Assembly (NCBI GenBank): GCA_009363875.1
Contig: CM018695.1
Location: 19,502,755-19,566,754 of the forward strand
DNA: 64,000 nt
Source of the DNA: Mikania micrantha
Taxonomy: Eukaryota; Streptophyta; Magnoliopsida; Asterales; Asteraceae
Direction: 5' to 3'
The notes beneath the pieces are model-generated. The model saw only the letters and a list, made by a program, of their open reading frames with translations. It did no database searches and was not told where the DNA came from. A program made the position numbers and the translations under genes. Positions 55,704 to 64,000 of the stretch are shown piece by piece; within the stretch, counting starts at the first letter, position 1, and every line of letters starts with the position of its first letter.

Positions 55704-57129
55704 GTGTTATAAGTTTCAATAATTAAAGCATTAATATTATATATTCAATAAACCAAACATGAATTCACATAATTCAACCAAAGCAAACATCCAATACATA
55801 GTTTTCAAAACCAAAATACATAAATATAAATAATCTAACATTGTTTTAAAATTAAAAATAGGTCTACAAACATAAGCCTATCCTATGTCTTCGTCAAAGC
55901 ATCCACTAACATGTTACATATGCAAAATAAAATTTTTGGCAAATATTTGCATAGGTGGTGAATAACACATACAGTTTATGTTGTATACATAGAAAATTGA
56001 TGCAATTCAATTAAACTTCAAAGTTTTAGAATCTAGCATACATATCCTACTATTTTGCTATTAAGTTTTGAATATATCGTCTCTAAACTTGTATCAATAC
56101 TTACCTAAAAAGCTTAGTATATCTGCAAGTCTGAAATAGTTTATATCGTCTCCAAACTCGTTCTAATACAAAGTACAAAAATAACATAGAATTTGACTTT
56201 AGAATAACTTAGTTTTTGAATACTAGCACATGTAACATCCTAAAGTACAAAAGTGTAAAAGAGGGAGTATGAAATTACTTACATGATGTCCTAGCTTTGT
56301 CCAATAGATTTTTTCCTAGGATTTGTGAATTTGTGCTTGCACAACTTAACCCAAAGGCAATAGATTCTTAGTTTTGTCTTAGAGTTCAAGTTTGTCATCT
56401 TAGAATTTATGGCATACTATGGAAGTCTTATAAGATATATCTAAGTTTGAATAATTTCATTAGGATTATTTAATTAATTACTATTTATCAAATAGATAAA
56501 TATCCCTAATAGATTTTGAATAACAATTGAATATCGTATAACATTTTGAATAATTTATTTGATCAATTTGTTTGTGATTTACAAGTTTTATTGTTTAACA
56601 GTAAGTTTGAAGAATTTAGTTGAAAAGAATTAGCTTCAAGAATTTTATGAATTTAAGTAAATGATTTATATACATATTTTTTATACAAAATAAGTATATG
56701 ATTTAGAATCAAAATTTAAATCATTTTAGGCAAACTTTGATGGTTTAAAACAACTTTTAGATTGTTAAATAAATGGTAAGTAGATTATTTGCTTTATTTA
56801 ACTAATGTTAAAGTTATTTGTTTAGAATAACTATTTAAAAATCATTTTGATTTTTGTTTTAAAAATTAGTTTTTAGAATAGTGAGTTCATTTGCTTAAAT
56901 AAAATAAAATGACTTTTAAATATAAAATAACTTTTTAATATTTAAATGGCTCTTAAATCAATTGATAATTGAATATATATTTTTTTCCTTTTCATATCAT
57001 ATTTTATAAAACAAAGTATTTATAAAATTATTTTTTTGAGTTCCTTTTATGAGTTTAAACAAGTTTAAAATATAAAAAACTGGTTAAAAATGGATGAAAA
57101 TGGCTACAACGCATAAACAACTGGTCTAA

Positions 57130-57197
57130 AGCCCGCTCCCAAGAGTCGAACTCGGGTCCTCACGTCCTAGCACACACGTCTTACCGTTGTGCTGGGC
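57130..57197 (-). other. tRNA-like sequence in LTR K
   Basis: Minus sense: A-box-like GGCCCAGCACAACGG and B-box-like GAGTTCGACTC. The T-arm pairs fully (CCGAG/CTTGG with one G-U). The anticodon arm is imperfect and the acceptor stem is not convincing. It lies about 340 nt downstream of the LTR's TATA box, at a place comparable to that in LTR I. Confidence 0.55.
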
Positions 57198-57532
57198 CGG
57201 GGATACATTAAGTAACTTAGAATTGATTTAATGTTATACTGGTATTGAAAAATTTCCCCAATCTCGGAGGAACCCAAAATTTGGTTCATTTCCAATTCGA
57301 TCGAGGGACCAAATGTAAGCCACTAGAATGATAGGGTTTCGATCTCCTTGCAAAAATGAGCAAGGTGATAGTTAGTATTACCCGATCGAATGTCGTTTGG
57401 ATAGAGTTTGGCTAAGCAATGGAAATCAGTAGGGATGCAAATTGAATTTCTCTCTAGAGAGTTCATTTGAATGATAATTGTGTTCAGAAAGGTTTGAGAG
57501 GAGTGAAAGAACCAATTGTGATAGGTAGATTT

Positions 57533-57544
57533 GGGTTTTATACT
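57533..57544 (-). promoter_or_regulatory. TATA box of LTR K
   Basis: AGTATAAAACCC in minus sense, upstream of the tRNA-like sequence. Confidence 0.5.
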
Positions 57545-58040
57545 AGTTTAGTTTAAATTCTAATTCGGTTAATTATTCGGGCAATTTTGGAAGTCGAATT
57601 ACTCGAGATTGAACTGATTTTGTTTAGTTTATTGATTGACACGAATCCTGCACTCATATCCATCCCGAATCCACTCCCAATTTGATTTGAAACCATGTGG
57701 AATGATTTGTCACGATCGGGTCCTCAAACTGGTTATGAATGGGTCGAGCAGCTATCTGGGCGAGGGAGAAGGCATGAAATCAGATTTTTACAGTTCTGGC
57801 CCCTTAACTTTTAGATTCTATCAATCTCTCCTTTAACCTTTTACACTCACAATCATGTTTATAAAAGTGACATATTTAGTCCTTTTAACTTTATAATTTT
57901 ATCATTTTGTGTCAAAGTTTAACAAAAAGTTTATAAACCTTTTTTAAAAGTTGCAAAACTTTTTATTTAACATTTATAACTTCATTTTTTTTATAAAAGG
58001 TTTGTAGATATTACAGTTAATATAAATTAACTTATAAAGA

Positions 58041-58101
58041 TCTATTACTATTACTATTATTATTATTATTATCATTATTATTATTATCATTATTATTATT
58101 A

Positions 58102-58152
<51 letters not shown>
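58041..58152. repeat. (TTA)n microsatellite with CAT interruptions
   Basis: More than 35 trinucleotide units (ATTATTATTATC pattern). A second array lies at 58347-58397. Confidence 0.97.
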
Positions 58153-58153
<1 letters not shown>

Positions 58154-58220
58154 AACATGTGTATGTGTATAATAAATCTTATTTGAATTCTATAAAGTCT
58201 TTTTATAACACACACATACA

Positions 58221-58340
58221 CATATATATGTATATGTGTGTGTATTTGAAATACTTTTTTATTTAAAATTTCTTTTGAAACATATATATGTATATGTGTG
58301 TGTATTTGAAATACTTTTTTATTTAAAATTTCTTTTGAAA
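58221..58340. repeat. Perfect 60-bp tandem duplication in LTR K
   Basis: Two identical adjacent 60-bp units (58221-58280 and 58281-58340), beginning CATATATATGTATATGTG. Complete identity in an otherwise decayed region implies a recent event. Confidence 0.97.
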
Positions 58341-58347
58341 TGATTTG

Positions 58348-58395
<48 letters not shown>

Positions 58396-58559
58396 TATTA
58401 AGTACATATGTATATGTGTGTGTGTGTGTATATACATGTAATAAGTCTAACAAAATTTTTTGTTGAATATATCTTTGTGTATATGCATAAACGAATACAA
58501 AATGTTAATTTCAACGAATACCAAGAACTTTGTTTTAATATAAATCAAACATGATTACA

Positions 58560-59118
58560 ATCCAAAATCGATATTGAAAGCCCTAGGGATGAATGGGTGA
58601 TCATTTGAAACATATTTGGTTGGTATTTCAAACATTATTGGATAATCAACTTGTAGCCAAGTTATATAAATGTTTGTTTCGGCAAACAATGGTGGCTTAC
58701 TTGGGGCATTTGATATCATCTCAAGGGGTAGCAGTTGGCCCCATAAAATAGACAGTATTAAAAAAAATGGCCTACATCTAAATCGATTAAAGATGTTTGA
58801 AGCTTCCTAGGGTTAGCGGGGTATTATCATCATTTCATCCAGACTTTTGCTTCCATTGCCGACCTTCTCACTAATCTTCTCTGCAAGGATGCTTATAACT
58901 GGACTACCCAAACAACCACTGCCTTTGATAATTTGGAGGTTGCCTTAAGTTCAACTCCAGCTCTTCATACACCATATTTCGTTAAACCATTCAATATTAT
59001 AACAAGAAGGCCATCCGATCGCTTATTACAGCCAAAAATTACGCCCATGAATGCAACATGCGTCGACCTATCAGCATAAGATGTTTGCTATTACACAAGC
59101 CTAAGTGGCGCCAATGCT
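58560..59118 (+). pseudogene. pol: Ty3 (Reina-like) RT C-terminus and RNase H start, broken
   Basis: Resumes after LTR K just past the catalytic block (an IDIE-SP remnant). It continues with KHIWLVFQTLLDNQLVAKLYKC, VAYLGHLISSQGVAV, a stop, FLGLAGYYHHF-like sequence (frame changes near 58800), IADLLTNLLCKDAYNWT and STPALHTPYF. The final RNase H piece ends ...KPKWRQC at the insertion point of element G. Stops at 58748 and about 58798. Confidence 0.85.
59114..59118. repeat. Expected target-site duplication of element G (one side)
   Basis: ATGCT directly before the LTR. The partner copy would be beyond the right window edge and cannot be checked here. Confidence 0.5.
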
Positions 59119-59441
59119 TGTCACACCCCTGCGCCGCGTGCGGAATCCACGGCGCGGTGACGTATGAACAGTTGAATCATGCACAAGTATTGAATAAGAA
59201 CAACCACAACGGATTACTATGTTTCATAATGTTAAGACAATTGTTTGGTTACAGATAACTATCTACCAAAAGAAAGACAACTACAGACCCAAAATATAGT
59301 TTACAAAATAAGACTTCAAACAAGACAATTAAACAATTAGGATTTAGTGTGTTTCTAATCCATCCTAGCATGTTTCTTCATCTTGTTCTATCTTAGTATG
59401 GTCTCCTTAGTTGTCCCTGCGAAAGTCTTAAACCTGATTAC

Positions 59442-60465
59442 CTGAAACACGTGAAAAGTAACTGTCAACTACAGACGTAGTTGGTGAGAACAATAGGTTT
59501 AATCATTTGTAAACATGAATATATGATATAAGGCATAGGTATGTTAAAGTAATAAATGATTCACATGGATGAGCTGCAACCCAAACTAACATCAAGTAAG
59601 AAAATGAGTGTAAACAGTCCAATCACTGTTTGCACAAGAGTCAACATATAATATCAAGTCCCAAAACCACGTTTGGAGTTAGATAATGTGTCAACAGTTT
59701 TGATAAAACCATACGTAACCGAAATCTGCAGTTGGTTTATAAAACAAATTTAAAAACTAACTGCAGCAATCGGTCTGCCCCCAAATGTGTGTGTCCGCTT
59801 TCCCTTGTTGTGATCACCCAGTACTAACGCTAATGAATATGATACTTGATGCTTTTACAAGTTTGTCTACAACAATAGACACCATGTTTCTGAACCTTAC
59901 TTTAACCGGATGTGTTAATGCCTTATTTGATAACATGAATTGAAAACCTAGATTTAATTCCACGAATTAAATCCTTTGTTTTGAATAACATGAAATGAAT
60001 CTGTTGATTTGAATACCATGAAATGAACCACTTGATTTGAATACCATGATGTGAACCACTTGATTCGAATACCATGAAATGAACCACTTGATTTGAATAC
60101 TATGATGTGAACCACTTGATTTGAATACCATAAAATGGTGACCTTGTGTAACAACAAGGTTTATAACAAAAGAGTTTATAAAATCATTTATTTAAAAGTG
60201 TTTATCCTTCATAAGTACATTTGAGTAAATCTGTTACAAAACAGTTCAAAGATCCTTTATAAAACCTTTTTAGTGAAAAGAGTTTAATAGTTGATAATTC
60301 CTTTAAAACAGTTGATGAATCCCTAGGATTCGTAAAATGAACCCATAATGTTTATAAGAATACACACACCTTGTGTAATGAAATATGATTGTAAACGATT
60401 GGTTTGATCACGTGTTCCACCCCAAAACAGTTATAAAACAGTAAAAGAGGGGCTAAAGTTCTCAC
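59442..60465 (-). other. Predicted LTR leader intron, LTR G
   Basis: Donor CAGACAG|GTGAGAAC at 60465; acceptor GTGTTTCAG|GTAATC at 59442. Donor-side stem CCCC/GGGG (60420-60423 with 60449-60452). Acceptor-side hairpin CAACTAC/GTAGTTG (59466-59483), then TTGAC. It retains both splice sites of LTR F, its relative. Confidence 0.65.
59985..60135 (-). repeat. Tandem repeat with 28-bp CACTTGATTTGAATACCATG unit (LTR G intron)
   Basis: Five to six units of CACTTGATTTGAATACCATGAWRTGAAC. LTR F has only a faint counterpart (41480-41640), so this array expanded, or F's decayed, after the two copies separated. Confidence 0.92.
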
Positions 60466-61329
60466 CTGTCTGCAGTAGACTCTGAACTAAAACAGATAGC
60501 AAGTAGCAAACAGGACTTCTAATTGTTTCCTATAACATTGTAATCATACATAAGATATATGATTTATAATTGTATAGACTTTGATTCATTGATTGACTTG
60601 TGTTCTCTTGTACTTGATTAACACTTGATTACTTGATCATGATTATGATTGTTGTGTAAACTTGAAAATCATGCTTTGAATCACTTGATTGATCATGGGT
60701 CCAAGAAACGAATAGGAAATGTTCTTTTGTGCATAATCTTATGCATAAAATGATAAATGTTCTAGAATTTGATAACCGTTGATTAACATGACTTATGAAA
60801 AGATGTTCCAATTGTTTAAGCGTTTTAAGATCTTTATGATTGTGACATGATCTTATAATTAGGCTAAGTTATAACTTAACTTAATTAAGATCAATTCATA
60901 ACTTCCCTTGAGTTGTGGGCCACATTATGGGCCTTAAGCCCATAATCATAATAGGCTTTAATAGAGGTCCATGGGCCTTTTAGGTTAACAAGGGCCAATT
61001 GGATATGGTGTTGGGCCAATCGACATATTCATGGGCCTTGTAAAACACCAATAATAATCTTGAGCCAACTAGAGTCATAGTGGACCGAATGGGATTTGAT
61101 TGGTCCTAGAGAATTTAAGTTGGGCCACCTAATGTGTATGTAGACCAAGTAAGCTTCTAAGGCATCCTTGATCCAACTTAAAAGCATAATGGGCCAAAGC
61201 TAATCTCCATTGGGCTTAATTTGTCCTATGGCCGATTACTAATAGGATTGGGCCGAGTAGGAGTTGTTTGGGCCGAATAGGAGTTGGGTTGGGCCGAGGG
61301 TTATAGGCTGCCAACTTTGGGCAGCGAAC

Positions 61330-62005
61330 CTCCTTGGTTCATGCCTAAGGTTCGGCTGCTTTGAGACACCACCAATGTTCGGCCTAAGGTTAAATAGTTC
61401 GGTCCCATGGTTGCATGCAAGGTTCGTGAGGATGGTTATGGGTTCGTGAACAAGATGACCTCGTGCAGGTTCGCCAGGGAGTCAAGGTTCGTTGACCATA
61501 ACCATCAGAAGGGTTCGGCTGATGAAGCTGCGAACCATACTAGGTTCGTAGATCTTAAGAATTTCAACAAGGTTCGGCCAGGATGTTCCCATAGGTTCGG
61601 TCCCCTTATGAAACACAGGTTCGTCACATGATTAGCAACCATACAAGGTTCGTTGCATCCTTTAGGGTTCGTGATTACAAGAAGGTTCATGGGATGCATG
61701 AAGGTTCGGACACTAGGGTTCGCTACATGGAGACTTCGGCTGGTTTCAGCAATAGCATGCAAGGGTTCGTTTAATCCAGGAGGGTTCGTGACTTTAGGAT
61801 GGTTCGTCGACAGCATGAAGGCTCGTGAGGACCCCTAGGGTTCGGCTGTTAACTCCACGAACCATGCAGGGTTCGCCTTATGATGTGCGTTCAAAGGAAG
61901 GTTCGGCCGTAGGGTTGATCAGGGTTCGGTCTGCTGTGACTCACGAACCATGGGTTCGTTTCCCCTCGCAGGTTTGCCCAGAAAGGGTTCGGCCAGCGAA
62001 CCTGT
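61330..62005 (-). repeat. GGTTCG-rich block in LTR G (sense CGAACC)
   Basis: GGTTCG or GGGTTCG recurs about every 12-25 bp. It is preceded at 60905-61300 by a GGGCC/AAGCCCA series as in LTR F. Confidence 0.88.
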
Positions 62006-62769
62006 TAACCGCATCATCATCAACATCAAACTCCTGGATCTAGACCACGATCTAGTCGTGTACGACCTCCAGAAAGGTTTCTATAGGTGCGAAACTAAGA
62101 TTTTTGGTGTAAGGCTCGGCTTAGTGTCGGGTTTCATGAAAATACACACAAAACCCTATTTTTCCGAAATTTCAAGCTCAATTACCTCGATTTTGGCCGG
62201 TTAATCGCACTGATTTCTTGTACTTTCGTGTAGATAATGTTGAGAGCTTCGCGTGGACACCAAGAACGACGAAATCCGTTGAGAAACGAGTGAGTTACGA
62301 ACGATTAAAGCTTGGTTTTTAGAGAGAGAAAGGGTTGGACGAAAATTTAGAGAGAGAAAGTGTTGTAGGTGAAAATAGCCCGTGTGGTATTCGGGTCCGT
62401 TTCGGTCGCTCGGTTCGCGTTTCCGGAACGTAACGCGTATTTTACGCGATTTTAAATAAAAAGAGTTGTTAAACTCAAATAAATGATGAGTTTCAAAATT
62501 GTAAAAATATAAAATAATTAATTTAATTATTTTTACTCTTCGTGTGTTGACAGATCGTTAAACACTCACAATTACGTGTATACCCGCAATCGCGTATGTT
62601 TTTCGATCGTATTAATTATTTAAAGTCGTTTAATCATAATTATAAGTTCAACATTCGTATCATTATGGATCGTCACCCATAACTATACTCAGTCTTGCTT
62701 ACGTATTACGATTCTTGTTGAATTAATTGTCATAATATTCGTCTTAACACTACGCACCAACACTATCCT

Positions 62770-62833
62770 GTTACACCGAACGCAGTATATATATAGGGCT
62801 CACTCTCGCTGCCCACCACTGTTTCGATATAAC
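62770..62833 (-). other. Structured module copy 6 (LTR G)
   Basis: Minus sense: outer stem GTTATATCGAAACAGT (62818-62833) with ACTGCGTTCGGTGTAA (62771-62786). The core is shortened to GGTGGGCAGCGAGAGTGAGCCCTATATATATA, where GGGC/GCCC pair directly. This supports pairing of the GGG and CCC of the other copies. Confidence 0.65.
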
Positions 62834-63013
62834 ACGATACTGTTCTTGCCTAGTGAACTCGACTGTAAATAAATAATACATACTTGTTAAATAATAAAGA
62901 TTCTAACACACAAGCACATAATGAACACATGATTCACATTGACTGACTGAACATGGACACACACTGTTTTAACACTATTTACGACTATCATGACTAAATG
63001 TACAAATGTTACA

Positions 63014-63026
63014 GTCTCCCCTAGTT
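63014..63026 (-). promoter_or_regulatory. Polypurine tract of element G
   Basis: Minus sense AACTAGGGGAGAC, immediately before the LTR start TGTAACA. This is where plus-strand DNA synthesis is primed. Confidence 0.85.
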
Positions 63027-63046
63027 AAGGGAATTTCGTCCCGAAA

Positions 63047-63430
63047 TTAACTTGCCGAAGATACTGTAAAAAGACGAGGGTACTTAAGCTTCATCTGGTC
63101 TTCACGTTCCCAGGTGAACTCAGCACCGCTTTTGCCCTCCCATCGTACCTTTACGATCGGAATACGGCTGCGTTTAAGTTTCTTGACCCCATGATCCATG
63201 ATCTCAACTGGACATTCTATGAATTGCATGTTATTCTGAATCTGAATGTCTTCCAGTGGAATCTGAACATCATGATCTGCCAAGCATTTCTTAAGATTCG
63301 ATACATGAAAAGTATCGTGAATATTGCTTAGCTCCACTGGAAGTTTGAGTTTGTAGGCTACGGAACCAATCCGTTCCAGGATTTCAAAAGGTCCAACGTA
63401 CCTTGGTGCAAGTTTCCCTTTCTTCCCGAA
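63047..63430 (-). pseudogene. pol: Ty3 chromovirus Pol C-terminus with chromodomain-like tail (element G)
   Basis: The end of the polyprotein. It carries HDTFHVSNLKKCLADH (the GPF/YHTFHVS linker of Ty3 integrases), then a chromodomain-type tail: ECPVEIMDHGVKKLKRSRIP and VKVRWEGKSGAEFTWEREDQM, with the aromatic W and WE positions kept. The frame stays open upstream from 63337 to a TGA at 63431-63433 that replaces a probable Arg codon (CGA), so this and the integrase piece are one gene with a single C to T nonsense change between them. Confidence 0.9.
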
Positions 63431-64000
63431 TCAGACAACGCCTTTCCAGGGAGAAACTTTGAGTAAGACTCGGTCACCGACTTGAAACTCAAGCGGTTTC
63501 CGTCGTCGATCAGCATAACTCTTCTGCCGATCTCGTGCGGCCTTAAGCCGTGACTGAATGATTGTGATTTTGTCTGATGTTTCCTGAACGAGTTCTGGTC
63601 CTACGACCTGTGAGTCACCAACCTCGGTCCAGCAGACCGGTGATCGGCACTTTCTACCATATAAAGCTTCGAATGGTGCACATTGAATGCTCGTATGATA
63701 GCTATTGTTATATGAAAACTCAATGAGTGGAATATGAGTGTCCCAACTTCCACCGAAGTCAATGACACAAGAACGAAGCATGTCCTCGAGTGTTTGGATA
63801 GTCCTTTCGCTTTGACCATCGGTTTGGGGATGATACGCCGTGCTAAGATTAACACGCGTTCCCAAAGCCTTTTGCAATGATTGCCAAAAGCGAGAAGTGA
63901 AAAGACTATCACGATCAGAAATGATTGATGTTGGTGTACCATGACGTGCAATGATTTCGTTGATGTACAGAGTAGATAGCTTCTCCATTTTGTAATCCTC
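63431..64000 (-). pseudogene. pol: Ty3 chromovirus integrase core (element G), running off the window
   Basis: Minus-strand frame with SIISDRDSLFTSRFW (second catalytic Asp), AYHPQTDGQSERTIQTLEDML (catalytic Glu), EFSYNNSYHTSIQCAPFEALY and GRKCRSP, and the GPF-side region SYADRRRKPLEFQVGDRVLLKVSPWKG. It ends in the TGA at 63431. Apart from that stop, no damage is visible in the portion seen, so element G is better preserved than element E. Confidence 0.92.

Larger units (their letters stand above)
55704..58559 (-). repeat. LTR K, Ty3/gypsy, minus sense (family of LTR I)
   Basis: Lies between two halves of the Reina-like RT. The likely ends are TGTTATAAG (55704) and CATGATTACA (58559), but no target duplication is seen and part of the RT palm is missing, so a deletion accompanied it. 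Shared with LTR I: AGCCTATCCTATGTCTTC near the sense 3' end, the ATTTGCATAGGTGGTGAAT region, a donor-like ACAT|GTAAGTAATTTC (56273), and a tRNA-like sequence. TATA AGTATAAAACCC lies at 57533-57544. Confidence 0.65.
59119..63013 (-). repeat. 3' LTR of Ty3 element G, 3.9 kb (family of LTR F)
   Basis: Starts TGTCACACCCCTGCGCC and ends ACAAATGTTACA, directly followed by a polypurine tract (minus sense) and the end of pol, so it is the 3' LTR. It matches solo LTR F in order along its length, with two visible indels. In sense order: module 62770-62833, a ruined TATA (GGGCTATTTTC), first donor ATCGAG|GTAATT (62185), the GGTTCG-rich block (61330-62005), the intron, and the end. Confidence 0.93.

Noticed and set aside
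57130..57197. Functional tRNA gene
   Set aside because: The T-arm is good, but the anticodon arm and acceptor stem do not form properly; it sits inside an LTR.

Overview
The window is plant nuclear DNA made almost entirely of nested transposable elements. Nothing in it looks like a host gene. It carries Ty3 chromoviruses with initiator-tRNA-Met priming sites, an Athila-type Ty3 element, a SIRE-like Ty1/copia element, a Helitron tail, a small hAT element, (TA)n-flanked foldback elements and a decayed caulimovirid (pararetrovirus) copy. Together with AT-richness and very long LTRs (2-4 kb), this suggests the repeat-rich heterochromatin of a dicot. The LTR style makes me think of Asteraceae, but I cannot prove that. 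A 100-base run of N at 34777-34876 marks a scaffold join. Most coding regions are dead through in-frame stops and frameshifts.

Layout, left to right. 1-4460: element A, a minus-strand Ty3 element (protease, gag, primer site, 5' LTR). 4461-25775: the copia element, split by solo LTR B (6078-10382, TSD ttaag) and by minus-strand element I (10684-~24449). Element I is split by solo LTR J (14009-21851, TSD atata), and J contains a hAT element, two foldback elements and a Helitron. 25771-32473: the Athila-type element, split by solo LTR D (30038-32167, TSD gtgag). 32474-34776: two further minus-strand LTRs (C and C'), ending at the gap. 34877-47531: element E, a plus-strand Ty3 chromovirus with gag-pro-RT-RNase H-integrase, split in its leader by solo LTR F (38716-42409, TSD cttaa). 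47532-48650: the pararetrovirus relic, minus strand. 48651-59118: a Reina-like Ty3 element, split by solo LTR H (50680-54604, TSD ttata) and LTR K (~55704-58559). 59119-64000: element G, minus strand, with 3' LTR, polypurine tract and integrase running off the window.

The most interesting signal cuts across element families. Nearly every Ty3 LTR here appears to carry a leader intron with the same architecture although the sequences are diverged. It has a GTGAGT donor followed by a stem-loop, a private tandem repeat, then a second stem-loop placed just before a branch-point-like TTGAC/CTGAC and a TTTCAG-type acceptor. Both stems keep pairing through compensatory base changes. A separate 60-90 nt module (GGTGGTGGGACGG ... 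GCCCTATA) recurs about ten times in LTRs and leaders, closed by a long outer stem that also changes in a compensated way. These look like conserved structured RNA elements of the retrotransposon transcripts. All pairings were found by eye.
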